A stretch of DNA of 26,296 nt. It comes from JAUYLU01 sp038065675 (lineage in GTDB: Bacteria > Patescibacteriota > Minisyncoccia > Phycocordibacterales > VMEP01). Below are positions 1 to 7,628 of this stretch, one piece after another. Under the pieces are notes generated by a model. That model saw only the letters and a program-made list of their open reading frames with translations. It made no database searches and was not told where the DNA came from. The first letter of the stretch is position 1, and each line of letters starts with the position of its first letter. The DNA lies in assembly GCA_038065675.1 (NCBI GenBank), contig JBBTQM010000032.1:1-26296 (forward strand), in the 5' to 3' direction. The translations under genes were made by a program, and so were the position numbers.

Positions 1-3000
1 TCACCGTGGGCGACGCCGTCGGCGACACCCTGACTTTCAACGCCGGGAACCTCATCTTCAACAACTTCGCCACCTCCACCTTGAAGAACGGCGTGGTCAA
101 CGCCTTCGCCTTCGCCACCTCTTCCACTTCGACGACTCCACATCTTTCGTTCGATACGCTCAATGACCGCATAGGGATAGGAACGGTGACGCCGGGGGCG
201 GGCGTCGATGGCGCCTCCAAACTTCATATCACCGGCGGACAGCTTCATATCACGAACGCGGAGGCGAGCGCCGGCACGCTCCGCCTCGGCGCGGCCTACA
301 GCATGCCTGGCATCATCTCGGTGAACGGCACGACCGAGGCGCAGAAAGGCGTTCTCATCGCTGCCGACAATGCCGGTGGGGGGAATATATTGTTCGTCAC
401 CGGCGCGGCCGAGGCCATGCGGGTGGCGAGCACCACCAACGTGGTCATCGGTAGCAACTACGGCGTGCCGACGACCCTGCCCGCTTTCGCCCGGCTGACG
501 GTGCAACAGCGAGCACAATCGCCCGCCGCCGCCCTGAACGTGGCCGACCAGGCCGGGGCCTCCATCTTCTACGTTACCACCGGCGCCGGAGGGAACGGCG
601 GCAACGTCGGCATCGGGACGACGACGCCTGATACGAAATTAACAGTTCAATTAGGTTCTAATGAATTCGTGGCTCTAGATAATTCGGCTGGTAATAACTG
701 GGGTCTCAAGCTGAGAGGAACAGGTTCGGATGTCGGAGCTTTTTATGCGAACGGAGCGACGGGTGAGATACGTATAGGCGGCATTTTCTCCACCTATTTC
801 CCGACTTTTTATGCGGGGAACGCGGAGGCAATGAGAATAACAACTTCCGGCAATGTCGGCATCGGGACCACGAATCCAGGAAATAAACTCAACGTTGTCA
901 TTAATGACTCAAACACATCACTGGCGGCGGGAGTAGGACAGGAAGGGTTACGAATTTCAAACTCAGATTTTACGAATAATAATTGGAGCGAGATTGCATT
1001 TTACTCGGCAGATAACGGAACCATAGCTGGCGCAATTGGACTTCAGAATACGGCAACGTCAACGGGTTACGGAGATTTGGCATTTGCGACACGAGGCTCT
1101 GGTGGTTGGGGCGAGAGAATGAGGATAACAAGTACAGGCAATGTCGGCATCGGGACGGCGAGTCCGCTTGCTCAATTGCATATTTCGAAAAGCACTGGCG
1201 CTAGTCAAATTCTTGATAAAAATACGTCAGGCACAAGTACGTTAAGTTTTTATCTCAACGGCAGTTCTTTAGAAGGTGCCGTTTTGACTTCCGATTACAA
1301 TCAAGACCTTATTATTGCTAATAATGCGATCAATAAAGACATAATTTTCCAGGCGAGCTACGGTGCGAACGACGGAACGGAAATAATGCGTGTTCATACG
1401 TCGATTAGAGCGTTGGAACTATCTAACGGTACAGCTCTTAATTTGGGCAATGGTTTGAATTATTTGACTAACCTCACCGGCGGTCTAAGCGGGACTGCTC
1501 TTCAAGGGTATCAGGATTTAACCGTTCAAACCTGCGGTTCAAATATTCATCAAAATTATGCGCCGACGCCATACATTTCGTTTTCCACTGCGGACAGTTG
1601 TGGGGGAACAAAAATCGAATATCTAAGATTAGATAGTACCGGCAGATTCGGCATCGGCACCACCTCCCCCTACGCCAAACTCTCCATACACGCCAACAAC
1701 GGCGAGACGAATCAAACTCTTTTCGCCATCGCGAGCTCCACCGCGAGCGCGATCACCACGCACTTCGTGGTGACAAACGCGGGGAATGTGGGGGTGGGGA
1801 CGACGACGCCGGATGTTCCCTTAGTTGTAGGCGGACTAGGAATTGTGAGTTTGAATGGGTTTACTGGCACTCCATTTTTGGCAATAAATAATCGTCTCGG
1901 TACTGTCTCGAAGCAGGCATCCATAGTTTTCCGAGATGATGGAGTCAATACGTGGCAAATCATTGGCGACGTCAGTAACTCAGGGGCTCAGACTTTTTCT
2001 ATTATTGATACCATCGCGGGTCAAACCCGTTTACATATCGATTCAGTCGGCTCCGTCGGCATCGGCACCACCACCCCGGGAGCCAAACTTAACATCATCG
2101 GAGCTTTGTGCGTTGATGACACCACCCCCACCTGTGGCAATGCGGCGAGAACCGACGGCACCGTTTACGCGGTTAACGCCTTTAGCCAGACTTTGGACTT
2201 GGCCGAGAGTTATCCCACCAAAGACGAAACTATAATGCCTGGGGAAATTGTGATGCTTGATACGGATAACGCCGTCTTCGTCGCCCGGGCGACGAAGACG
2301 GCAACAATGCCCGTTATTGGCATTGTTTCCACTAAACCGGGATTTTACCTGGGCGGTTTTAACGACGAACTGTATCCAAACGACAAGAAGATTCCGATTG
2401 CTCTATCCGGTAGGGTGCCGCTCAAAGTTTCAACAGAAAGCGGTTCTATCAAAAAAGGCGATAGGATTGTCCTTTCTTCTCTTCCCGGGGTCGGAATGAA
2501 AGCAACGACCTCGGGTATGGCGGTCGCCATAGCGCTGGAAGATTTCAGCGGCGCAACCGACCCCAATGTTTACAGCACTACTTCTCCCGTGCAGGTGACA
2601 GTAAACGGCAATACATATATAAAAGGGGACATTCTCGCTTTTGTTAATCTCTCTTATGCCCAGATTGATAATGCGTTAGCCGCCGCCACTTCCACTTTGG
2701 CCACCAATGCCTGGGCGATAGACCAAGTAGGGGAACTTACAACTATTAATTTTAACTATGACATTAACTTGCAAGGCCACGCGCTATTAAATGTATCCCG
2801 CATTACCGGATTTGGAGGGAAGTGGAGTATTGATGAGAATGGTAAAATTATCGCGCAAAATATTGAAACAAAAAATTTGAAAGTTGAAAGCGGTGTAACG
2901 ACGATTGATAAAACGACAGGCAATCCATATTGCATGTATGTTTCCGGCGGCGTCGTGATGACCGCATCGGGGGATTGCGCGGCGATGACAGCTTCTTCCG

Positions 3001-3236
3001 GCGGCGGACTTTCCGTCCCGTCTACTCCGTCGACCACAAGCACAACGACAGACGCAATGGCGACCAGCACGCCGACAGACACAATTACAACTACCGCCAC
3101 CACCACCGACACAACGGCAACCGCCGACACATCAACCACAACCCCCGTCGTAAGCGATTCGACTGTTCCCGCTGACACCTCAACAACAACACCCGCCATA
3201 AGCGACGCAACAATTACGACCACTCCAACAATTTAA
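1..3236 (+). CDS. Giant repeat-containing surface/fibre-like protein, 5'-truncated by the window edge
   Basis: The frame is open to the first base, so the GTG at 6 is probably internal and the true start lies upstream. About 1,077 residues are visible. A short motif, NVGIGTTTP or a close variant, recurs at least seven times, each followed by a stretch of about 50-190 residues; this is typical of phage tail-fibre-like and CPR surface proteins. Around residues 725-835 there is a compact domain with DLAESYP and a VIGIVSTKPGFYLGG-like stretch, which resembles the Peptidase_G2/IMC-type autoproteolytic region of fibre proteins (inference). The last 75 residues are a Thr/Ser-rich linker containing two copies of ADTSTTTP plus SD. 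No transmembrane segment or LPXTG signal is visible at the C terminus. Base composition switches between GC-rich blocks (1-620, about 1640-1815) and AT-richer blocks (640-1640). A role at the cell surface or in attachment is inferred, not shown. Confidence 0.8.
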   Translation, partial: TVGDAVGDTLTFNAGNLIFNNFATSTLKNGVVNAFAFATSSTSTTPHLSFDTLNDRIGIGTVTPGAGVDGASKLHITGGQLHITNAEASAGTLRLGAAYSMPGIISVNGTTEAQKGVLIAADNAGGGNILFVTGAAEAMRVASTTNVVIGSNYGVPTTLPAFARLTVQQRAQSPAAALNVADQAGASIFYVTTGAGGNGGNVGIGTTTPDTKLTVQLGSNEFVALDNSAGNNWGLKLRGTGSDVGAFYANGATGEIRIGGIFSTYFPTFYAGNAEAMRITTSGNVGIGTTNPGNKLNVVINDSNTSLAAGVGQEGLRISNSDFTNNNWSEIAFYSADNGTIAGAIGLQNTATSTGYGDLAFATRGSGGWGERMRITSTGNVGIGTASPLAQLHISKSTGASQILDKNTSGTSTLSFYLNGSSLEGAVLTSDYNQDLIIANNAINKDIIFQASYGANDGTEIMRVHTSIRALELSNGTALNLGNGLNYLTNLTGGLSGTALQGYQDLTVQTCGSNIHQNYAPTPYISFSTADSCGGTKIEYLRLDSTGRFGIGTTSPYAKLSIHANNGETNQTLFAIASSTASAITTHFVVTNAGNVGVGTTTPDVPLVVGGLGIVSLNGFTGTPFLAINNRLGTVSKQASIVFRDDGVNTWQIIGDVSNSGAQTFSIIDTIAGQTRLHIDSVGSVGIGTTTPGAKLNIIGALCVDDTTPTCGNAARTDGTVYAVNAFSQTLDLAESYPTKDETIMPGEIVMLDTDNAVFVARATKTATMPVIGIVSTKPGFYLGGFNDELYPNDKKIPIALSGRVPLKVSTESGSIKKGDRIVLSSLPGVGMKATTSGMAVAIALEDFSGATDPNVYSTTSPVQVTVNGNTYIKGDILAFVNLSYAQIDNALAAATSTLATNAWAIDQVGELTTINFNYDINLQGHALLNVSRITGFGGKWSIDENGKIIAQNIETKNLKVESGVTTIDKTTGNPYCMYVSGGVVMTASGDCAAMTASSGGGLSVPSTPSTTSTTTDAMATSTPTDTITTTATTTDTTATADTSTTTPVVSDSTVPADTSTTTPAISDATITTTPTI
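171..2081 (+). repeat. Dispersed coding repeats for the VGIGTTTP motif
   Basis: DNA copies of the motif begin near 171, 603, 852, 1140, 1644, 1785 and 2052, all in the reading frame of the surface protein. Several share the 14-base core gtcggcatcgggac. Spacing is irregular (about 140-500 bases), so the modules between motifs differ in length and sequence. Short identical anchors between divergent modules are suitable sites for recombination. Confidence 0.75.
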
Positions 3237-3243
3237 GTCTCTC

Positions 3244-3285
3244 TGCTAGGCTAAACCTCGACATATGTCGAGGTTTAGCCTAGCA
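3244..3285. repeat. 42-bp perfect palindrome, left REP-like element of the RAYT gene
   Basis: The two halves are exact reverse complements with no spacer; the half-site is tgctaggctaaacctcgaca plus t. It lies 8 bases after the stop of the surface protein and 20 bases before the GTG start of the transposase gene. Its core, aggctaaacctcgacat, recurs in the palindrome at the other end of that gene. As RNA it would form a long hairpin that could also end the upstream transcript, although no T-run follows. Confidence 0.9.
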
Positions 3286-3305
3286 AATGGTAGAATGAAA
3301 AGTAA

Positions 3306-3977
3306 GTGAGAAATATAAATTTCAGCGAAGGAGAATACTATCATCTCTACAACCGTGGAGTTGACAAGAGAAATGTTTTTACCTCTTCTTCGGAATACCA
3401 ACGCTTCCGCTCATATTTATATCTGCTAAATACTTGTGAAAAAATTCGCCCATCGCATCTAATTTCAACTAAGAGCGCAGAATCAATATTTTTAACGCCA
3501 CGCAATAATCCGCTTGTAGCGATTGGTGCATATTGCCTAATGCCGAACCATTTCCATATCCTTGCTACGCCGCTGGTGGAGAAAGGTATAGCAAAGTTTA
3601 TGCAACGTCTTCAAACGGCGTACACGATGTATTTTAATGAAAAACATGAACGTTCAGGCAGCTTATTCCAGGGCACATATAAAGGACGCCATGCCGACAA
3701 TGATAACTATCTAAAGTATCTTTACTCATACATTCATTTAAATCCGGCAAAATTATTCGATTCAGAGTGGAAAAAGAGGGGAAAGACTGAAATTAAAAAA
3801 CTCAAGAAAAAAATTATTGAATATCCTTATTCAAGCGCCAGGGAATACATTTTATCAAAATATACTATTACAAACCCATCTAATTTTCCTGAATATTTCG
3901 AAAAGTCGGCGGATTTTGATTCATATATATCTTTTTGGTTTTCATACAAAAGCGGAGGAAATTTCCTGCGAGGCTAA
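3306..3977 (+). CDS. REP-associated tyrosine transposase (RAYT, Y1 HUH family)
   Basis: This 223-residue protein has RAYT hallmarks: YHLYNRGVDKRNVF (residues 12-25), the HUH motif in MPNHFHIL (79-86, metal-binding His82 and His84) and YLKYLYSYIHLNP (135-147), which carries the candidate nucleophilic tyrosine. Proteins of this Y1 family cut and rejoin single-stranded DNA at palindromes; RAYTs are linked to REP repeats. The start is GTG at 3306, because an ATG at 3295 meets a stop after four codons and the family usually begins MR-x-(I/L)-x-F. The last codons and the TAA stop (3975-3977) lie inside the right-hand palindrome. The gene is AT-rich, has no clear ribosome binding site, and sits between the surface protein and the translation genes, consistent with an inserted mobile unit. 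All catalytic motifs appear intact. Confidence 0.93.
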   Translation: MRNINFSEGEYYHLYNRGVDKRNVFTSSSEYQRFRSYLYLLNTCEKIRPSHLISTKSAESIFLTPRNNPLVAIGAYCLMPNHFHILATPLVEKGIAKFMQRLQTAYTMYFNEKHERSGSLFQGTYKGRHADNDNYLKYLYSYIHLNPAKLFDSEWKKRGKTEIKKLKKKIIEYPYSSAREYILSKYTITNPSNFPEYFEKSADFDSYISFWFSYKSGGNFLRG

Positions 3978-4009
3978 ACCTCGACATAATATGTCGAGGT
4001 TTAGCCTCG
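3969..4009. repeat. 41-bp palindrome, right REP-like element overlapping the RAYT stop codon
   Basis: The arms 3969-3988 and 3990-4009 are exact reverse complements around a single central A at 3989. The arm shares 18 consecutive bases (aggctaaacctcgacata, allowing for the different centre) with the left palindrome at 3244-3285; the outermost bases (cg here, tgct there) and the centre differ. The left arm encodes the final Arg-Gly and the TAA of the transposase gene. Confidence 0.9.
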
Positions 4010-4070
4010 TCTTTTGCGGGTTGCCCACATTTTTATTGAGAGTTGCGCGGGCTGATTGATACAGAATTTG

Positions 4071-4089
4071 TCCAAGGGATGCCCTTGGA
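4071..4089 (+). other. Short perfect hairpin upstream of the bL25 gene
   Basis: tccaaggg and cccttgga are separated by atg, giving an 8-bp stem. The hairpin ends 16 bases before the -10 hexamer of the downstream gene and so covers the position expected for its -35 region. It could be an operator or a remnant terminator; there is no T-run. Confidence 0.5.
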
Positions 4090-4105
4090 TGAACTTTACA
4101 ATTCT

Positions 4106-4111
4106 TATAAT
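4106..4111 (+). promoter_or_regulatory. -10 element for the bL25 gene
   Basis: A consensus TATAAT lies 17 bases before the ATG at 4129, predicting a transcript start near 4118 and a leader of about 11 bases. TTTACA at 4095-4100 is too close to act as its -35. No Shine-Dalgarno sequence is present. Confidence 0.55.
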
Positions 4112-4128
4112 TTATATACAATTGCGGG

Positions 4129-4788
4129 ATGTTTACTTTAGACGCAACTATCAGAGACGGCAAACAAAGCCCTATGTCCCTGCGCAAAAAAGGGATGGTT
4201 CCTGCCGTTTACTACGGCAAAAAGGAGAAATCCGTTCCCATAGCCATTGATTCCATCGCTTTCAAAAAAATCTGGAAAAAGGCGGGGGAATCCTCAATTA
4301 TCACAATCAAGACCGGCAAAGGCGAAATTGACTCCCTATTATATGAGGTGCAGTTAGACGTCGTTACCGGCGAGCCGATTCATGCCGATTTTTATGCTGT
4401 GGACAAAGACACCGAAATCTACGCCAACGTTCCTCTTGAATTCGTAGGAGTTTCTCCCGCTGTCAAAGATTTGGGAGGCACGCTCGTAAAAGTGCTCCAC
4501 GAAATGGAGGTGAAAAGCTTGCCAAAAGATTTGCCGCACTCAATTCAAATCGATATTTCTTCCCTTGATACGCTTGAGTCCCGCATCAGCGTTAAGGACC
4601 TTAAACTTCCGAAAGGCGTTTCCACGACCGAAAATCCGAATGAAGTTGTCGCTTCCGTCGCCGCCGCTCGCGAAGAGGAAGAAGAGCCGGTTGCACCAAT
4701 TGATTTATCGTCCATTGAAGTTGAGAAGAAAGGCAAGAAAGAGGAAGAAGGCGCCGCTCCGGAAGGAGAAGAAAAAGCTTCCGAATAA
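4129..4788 (+). CDS. rplY: 50S ribosomal protein bL25 (CTC form)
   Basis: A 219-residue protein of the long CTC type. The N-terminal 5S rRNA-binding domain (about residues 1-95) has the family pattern LRKKGMVPAVYYGK and a later EPIHADFYAV. It is followed by the beta-rich TL5/CTC domain (about 96-185) and an acidic, Lys/Glu-rich low-complexity tail (about 186-219) ending EGEEKASE. bL25 binds 5S rRNA at the central protuberance of the large subunit. The length fits the two-domain family plus tail. It is preceded by a consensus -10 with a very short leader and followed after 40 bases by the transglycosylase gene, which has its own -10 element. Confidence 0.93.
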   Translation: MFTLDATIRDGKQSPMSLRKKGMVPAVYYGKKEKSVPIAIDSIAFKKIWKKAGESSIITIKTGKGEIDSLLYEVQLDVVTGEPIHADFYAVDKDTEIYANVPLEFVGVSPAVKDLGGTLVKVLHEMEVKSLPKDLPHSIQIDISSLDTLESRISVKDLKLPKGVSTTENPNEVVASVAAAREEEEEPVAPIDLSSIEVEKKGKKEEEGAAPEGEEKASE

Positions 4789-4795
4789 CCCCAAC

Positions 4796-4809
4796 GCCCC
4801 TCTCGGGGC
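4796..4809 (+). terminator. Weak GC hairpin after the bL25 gene
   Basis: gcccc and ggggc pair around tctc, just after the stop codon. No T-run follows (atgctaaaa comes next), so efficient intrinsic termination is doubtful. Confidence 0.35.
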
Positions 4810-4810
4810 A

Positions 4811-4819
4811 TGCTAAAAT
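4811..4819 (+). promoter_or_regulatory. Extended -10 element for the transglycosylase gene
   Basis: TGcTAAAAT is an extended -10. The ATG at 4829 lies 9 bases beyond it, about where transcription should start, so the mRNA would be leaderless or nearly so. No Shine-Dalgarno sequence is present. Confidence 0.5.
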
Positions 4820-4828
4820 ATTTATATT

Positions 4829-6199
4829 ATGAGAAAGAAGGCCGCGGCTCTCCTTATGGTTTTGGCGTTTTTTGCCGTTTCCGGCGCGGTATTTGCCCAG
4901 ACCGCCCAGCAAATCGTCGAGCAGGAAGCAAAACTTCAAGCCGAATACGACAATCTTCAGAAGGAAATTGACCATTGGCAGGGGGTTTTGGATGATACTC
5001 GGATAAAAGCGAAAAATCTCCAAGGAGATATTACCGGACTCAATGCCCAGATAAAGGAAGCCGAAGCGCAGATTCGGCAAAAGAATCTCATCATATCCAA
5101 ATTGGGCGCCCAAATTACCGAAAAGGTAAAAAAAATAAAGACGCTGGAAGGAAAACTTACGACCGGGAAGGAATCACTCGCGCAAATACTCAGGAAAACG
5201 AATGAAATAGATTCATATTCCTTAGTTGAGGTAATGCTCCAGGGGCAACCGCTTTCCGAATTTTTGCAGGATGTTGATTCGTTCGCTTCTATTGAAGAAT
5301 CAATGGAAGAGCATTTCAACGCCGTGCGCGAAACAAAGGCTGTAACCGAAAAAGAGCGCAAAGACCTTAATGAAAAGAAGAACAACGAAACAGACGCCAA
5401 GTATATTGTGGAGACAAAAAAGAAAGTAATTGCGAAAACCGAATCCGAAAAGAAAGAACTTTTGAAAGTTACGAAAAAAGATGAGGAGAACTATCAGGCT
5501 GTGCTCTTGGAGCGCCAAAAAAGAGCGGCGCAAATAAGGGCGGCGCTGTTTAATCTTCGCGACACCGAAGGCATTCCTTTCGGCAAGGCGCTTGAGTATG
5601 CCAATAATGCGGGGACGAAAACCGGCGTGCGCGCGGCGCTTATTCTAGCGATTCTCACTCAGGAGTCAGATTTGGGTAAGAACCAAGGCGCGTGCATTCT
5701 TTCAAGCTTGGATACGGGGGACGGCGTGGGGAAAAATACCGGCACAGTTTTTGAAAAAATCATGAAGGCGCCCCGCGACACGTTCCCGTTCCAAGATATC
5801 GTGAGTCGTTTGGGGCGGGATTGGAAAATCACTCCGGTTTCCTGCCCATTGGGGGTTAAATACTCGTCGTCCCGCGGATACGGCGGTGGCATGGGACCTT
5901 CGCAGTTTATTCCTTCCACATGGGAGCTTTTCAAGGAACGCATTGCCGAGTTTGTGGGGGTTCCCGTCGCATACGCGGATCCCTGGAATCCCGAACACTC
6001 ATTTGTAGCGACTGCCGTGTATCTTTCCGATTTGGGGGCGAGGTCCGGGAGTTATACCTCGGAGCGTAATTCCGCCTGCAGATATTATTCCGGCAGGTCG
6101 TGCGACAGAAGGCGGCCGATTAATTATATTTACGGCAACAGCGTTATGAAAAAAGCGGAAGCCATTCAGGCAAACATAGATTTCTTGAAAGGAGTATAA
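4829..6199 (+). CDS. Secreted coiled-coil protein with C-terminal lytic transglycosylase domain
   Basis: A 456-residue protein. Residues 1-23 form a Sec signal peptide (MRKKAAALLMVLAFF..., cleavage likely after VFA). Residues 25-245 are a long Lys/Glu/Gln-rich coiled coil like those of EnvC/PcsB-type murein regulators. Residues about 250-456 look like a lytic transglycosylase: TQESDLG carries the candidate catalytic Glu279, and GGMGPSQFIPSTW (353-365) matches the MltB/SLT_2-type active-site pattern. A Cys pair near 417-425 may form a disulfide. The likely role is cleavage of peptidoglycan glycan strands at the cell surface, with the coiled coil tethering or regulating the enzyme. The start is set by the signal peptide and the extended -10 immediately upstream. 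Domain assignment is firm; the physiological role (division, growth or attack on other cells) is open. Confidence 0.88.
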   Translation: MRKKAAALLMVLAFFAVSGAVFAQTAQQIVEQEAKLQAEYDNLQKEIDHWQGVLDDTRIKAKNLQGDITGLNAQIKEAEAQIRQKNLIISKLGAQITEKVKKIKTLEGKLTTGKESLAQILRKTNEIDSYSLVEVMLQGQPLSEFLQDVDSFASIEESMEEHFNAVRETKAVTEKERKDLNEKKNNETDAKYIVETKKKVIAKTESEKKELLKVTKKDEENYQAVLLERQKRAAQIRAALFNLRDTEGIPFGKALEYANNAGTKTGVRAALILAILTQESDLGKNQGACILSSLDTGDGVGKNTGTVFEKIMKAPRDTFPFQDIVSRLGRDWKITPVSCPLGVKYSSSRGYGGGMGPSQFIPSTWELFKERIAEFVGVPVAYADPWNPEHSFVATAVYLSDLGARSGSYTSERNSACRYYSGRSCDRRRPINYIYGNSVMKKAEAIQANIDFLKGV

Positions 6200-6225
6200 A
6201 TTCAAGAGACAACCGCCTAAAAACG

Positions 6226-6254
6226 TTGACAAGAGGTGTGATATAGGGAATACT
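6226..6254 (+). promoter_or_regulatory. Promoter for the bL31 gene
   Basis: TTGACA (6226-6231) and AATACT (6249-6254) are separated by 17 bases. Transcription should start near 6261, four bases before the ATG at 6265, giving an almost leaderless mRNA. Confidence 0.65.
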
Positions 6255-6264
6255 CATCTTTATT

Positions 6265-6507
6265 ATGAAGACAGAAATTCATCCCGAATATCACGATAAC
6301 GCCACGGCGAAATGCGCCTGCGGCGCCACCTATAAAGTTGGGTCCACCAAAAAGGAGATTCATGTTGAAATTTGCTCTGCCTGCCATCCTTTCTATACCG
6401 GAGAGGGTAAGATAATCGACACCGCCGGGCGCGTTGAGAGATTCAAGAAGCGCCGCGACGTGGGAGCAAAAAAGGAAACGCCGAAGAAAAGCCACAAAAA
6501 GTCTTAA
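6265..6507 (+). CDS. rpmE: 50S ribosomal protein bL31, zinc-binding form
   Basis: An 80-residue protein beginning MKTEIHPEYH, as bL31 does. Cys17 and Cys19 (CAC) with Cys37 and Cys40 (CSAC, followed by HPFYTG) form the zinc-binding set of the C+ paralogue. Residues 62-80 are a basic Lys/Arg tail. bL31 bridges the large and small subunits near 5S rRNA. It has its own TTGACA-N17-AATACT promoter and a hairpin terminator just after the stop, so it looks monocistronic. Confidence 0.96.
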   Translation: MKTEIHPEYHDNATAKCACGATYKVGSTKKEIHVEICSACHPFYTGEGKIIDTAGRVERFKKRRDVGAKKETPKKSHKKS

Positions 6508-6517
6508 CTTAAAATAA

Positions 6518-6543
6518 AGCCCGATGCGCGAGCGCGGGCTTTT
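6518..6543 (+). terminator. Intrinsic terminator after the bL31 gene
   Basis: agcccg (6518-6523) pairs with cgggct (6535-6540) around a loop that can itself pair gcgc with gcgc, followed by a short T-run. Confidence 0.65.
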
Positions 6544-6561
6544 AACCTGCTTGTTTGGGAG

Positions 6562-6567
6562 TAAACT
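6562..6567 (+). promoter_or_regulatory. Candidate -10 element for prfA
   Basis: TAAACT ends 6 bases before the ATG at 6574, placing the predicted transcript start at the start codon itself. No convincing -35 is visible. GGGAG at 6557-6561 lies upstream of this start and so would not be in the mRNA. Confidence 0.4.
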
Positions 6568-6573
6568 ATAAAA

Positions 6574-7557
6574 ATGGAAAAAGGCGACATTGAAAAATAT
6601 AAAGAGAACCAAAAGACGGCATATCTTGCTTACGAACTGGAAAGAATTTTGGGCGAAGAGAAACGCGTTTTGGAAATGAAAGAGAGCGACCCGTCGCTTG
6701 CGGCTCTTTGCGATGAAGAGCTCGCGGAATTTAAAACACATAAAGAAGCGATTTTTTCGCAAATAAAATCCATTTTGGAAAAAGAAAATTCCGAAGCGGA
6801 AGAATCGCCAAGGCGAGTGATACTTGAAATTTTTTCCGGCGCCGGCGGCGAAGAGGCTTCACTTTTTGCTTCCGAGCTCGCGCGCATGTATGAACGCTAT
6901 GCCGAACGTAGGGGATGGTCGTGGAAAAAAGTTGATGAATCAAAGACCGACCTTGGCGGATACAAAGAAGCTTCTTTCGAAATAAACGGCAAGGATGTTT
7001 ACGACGCGCTCAGATACGAAACCGGCGTTCACAGAATTCAGCGCGTTCCGGCAACGGAAAAATCCGGGCGCGTGCATACTTCGACGGCGGCTGTCGCCGT
7101 TATGCCCGTCCGGGCTCGTGTAAAAATAGAGCTTAATCCGTCTGACATTGAAATGGAACTTTCTCGTTCCGGCGGCGCCGGCGGGCAAAACGTAAACAAA
7201 GTGGAAACTGCCGTGCGCTTGATACACAAGCCGACCGGCATTGCGGTGAGGGTGCAAAGCGAAAGAAGCCAGCTTAAAAACCGCGAACAAGCGATGATTT
7301 ATCTGGCGTCCAAAATAGAAGCCGCGGAGGAAGAAAAAGAGAGAGCTATGCACGCAAGCGAAAAAAAAGCTCAAATCGGCACCGGCGACCGCTCTGAAAA
7401 AATCCGCACATACAACATTTTGCAGGACCGCATCACCGACCACCGCATAAAAAAATCCTGGCACAATATCGGAAAAATTTTTGACGGAGATTTGGATTCC
7501 ATAATTGAGGCATTCCGAGAGGGCGCCGCAGGGGATGGCGAGGCCGCTCTAGAATAA
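6574..7557 (+). CDS. prfA: Peptide chain release factor 1
   Basis: A 327-residue class I release factor. It carries the GGQ motif (residues 203-205, in SGGAGGQNVNKVET) that enters the peptidyl transferase centre, and RVPATEKSGRVHTST with PAT at 159-161. PAT is the RF1 determinant for UAA/UAG; RF2 has SPF instead. The protein is about 30 residues shorter than E. coli RF1, mainly in the N-terminal helical domain (residues 1-75). It follows the bL31 terminator and precedes rpsB, each with its own start signals. Presence of RF1 says nothing against UGA reassignment, but no in-frame UGA is needed in any core gene of the window. Confidence 0.96.
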   Translation: MEKGDIEKYKENQKTAYLAYELERILGEEKRVLEMKESDPSLAALCDEELAEFKTHKEAIFSQIKSILEKENSEAEESPRRVILEIFSGAGGEEASLFASELARMYERYAERRGWSWKKVDESKTDLGGYKEASFEINGKDVYDALRYETGVHRIQRVPATEKSGRVHTSTAAVAVMPVRARVKIELNPSDIEMELSRSGGAGGQNVNKVETAVRLIHKPTGIAVRVQSERSQLKNREQAMIYLASKIEAAEEEKERAMHASEKKAQIGTGDRSEKIRTYNILQDRITDHRIKKSWHNIGKIFDGDLDSIIEAFREGAAGDGEAALE

Positions 7558-7588
7558 CTCCTCCCTTTATATATAGTCGGGGGGAACA

Positions 7589-7617
7589 TTGCGGATAAAT
7601 AACCTTTTTGATAGACT
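7589..7617 (+). promoter_or_regulatory. Promoter for rpsB
   Basis: TTGCGG (7589-7594), 17-base spacer, TAGACT (7612-7617). Predicted transcript start is near 7624, five bases before the ATG at 7629. Confidence 0.6.
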
Positions 7618-7628
7618 AGCCGGATATT

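Noticed and set aside
2756..3223. Minus-strand open frame of 155 codons rich in Val/Ser
   Set aside because: It is the antisense shadow of the Thr-rich repeat tail of the surface protein; composition follows from the repeat, and there is no start signal.
1..3236. Diversity-generating retroelement target
   Set aside because: No reverse transcriptase, template repeat or adenine-biased variable region is visible in the window.
3290..3293. GTAG tetranucleotide typical of classical REPs beside the left palindrome
   Set aside because: It occurs on the wrong side, 4 bases past the palindrome, and has no counterpart at the right palindrome, so it is probably chance.
3244..4009. CRISPR-like repeat pair
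   Set aside because: There are only two repeats, they are full palindromes, and they enclose a transposase gene rather than short spacers.
4601..5113. Minus-strand open frame opposite the bL25 and transglycosylase genes
   Set aside because: It overlaps two well-supported genes on the other strand and has no recognisable domain or start signal.
6574..7557. Recoded UGA as in Gracilibacteria or Absconditabacteria
   Set aside because: All core genes end normally and are full in frame without reading through UGA; several genes use TGA as a stop (for example 17000 and 24020).
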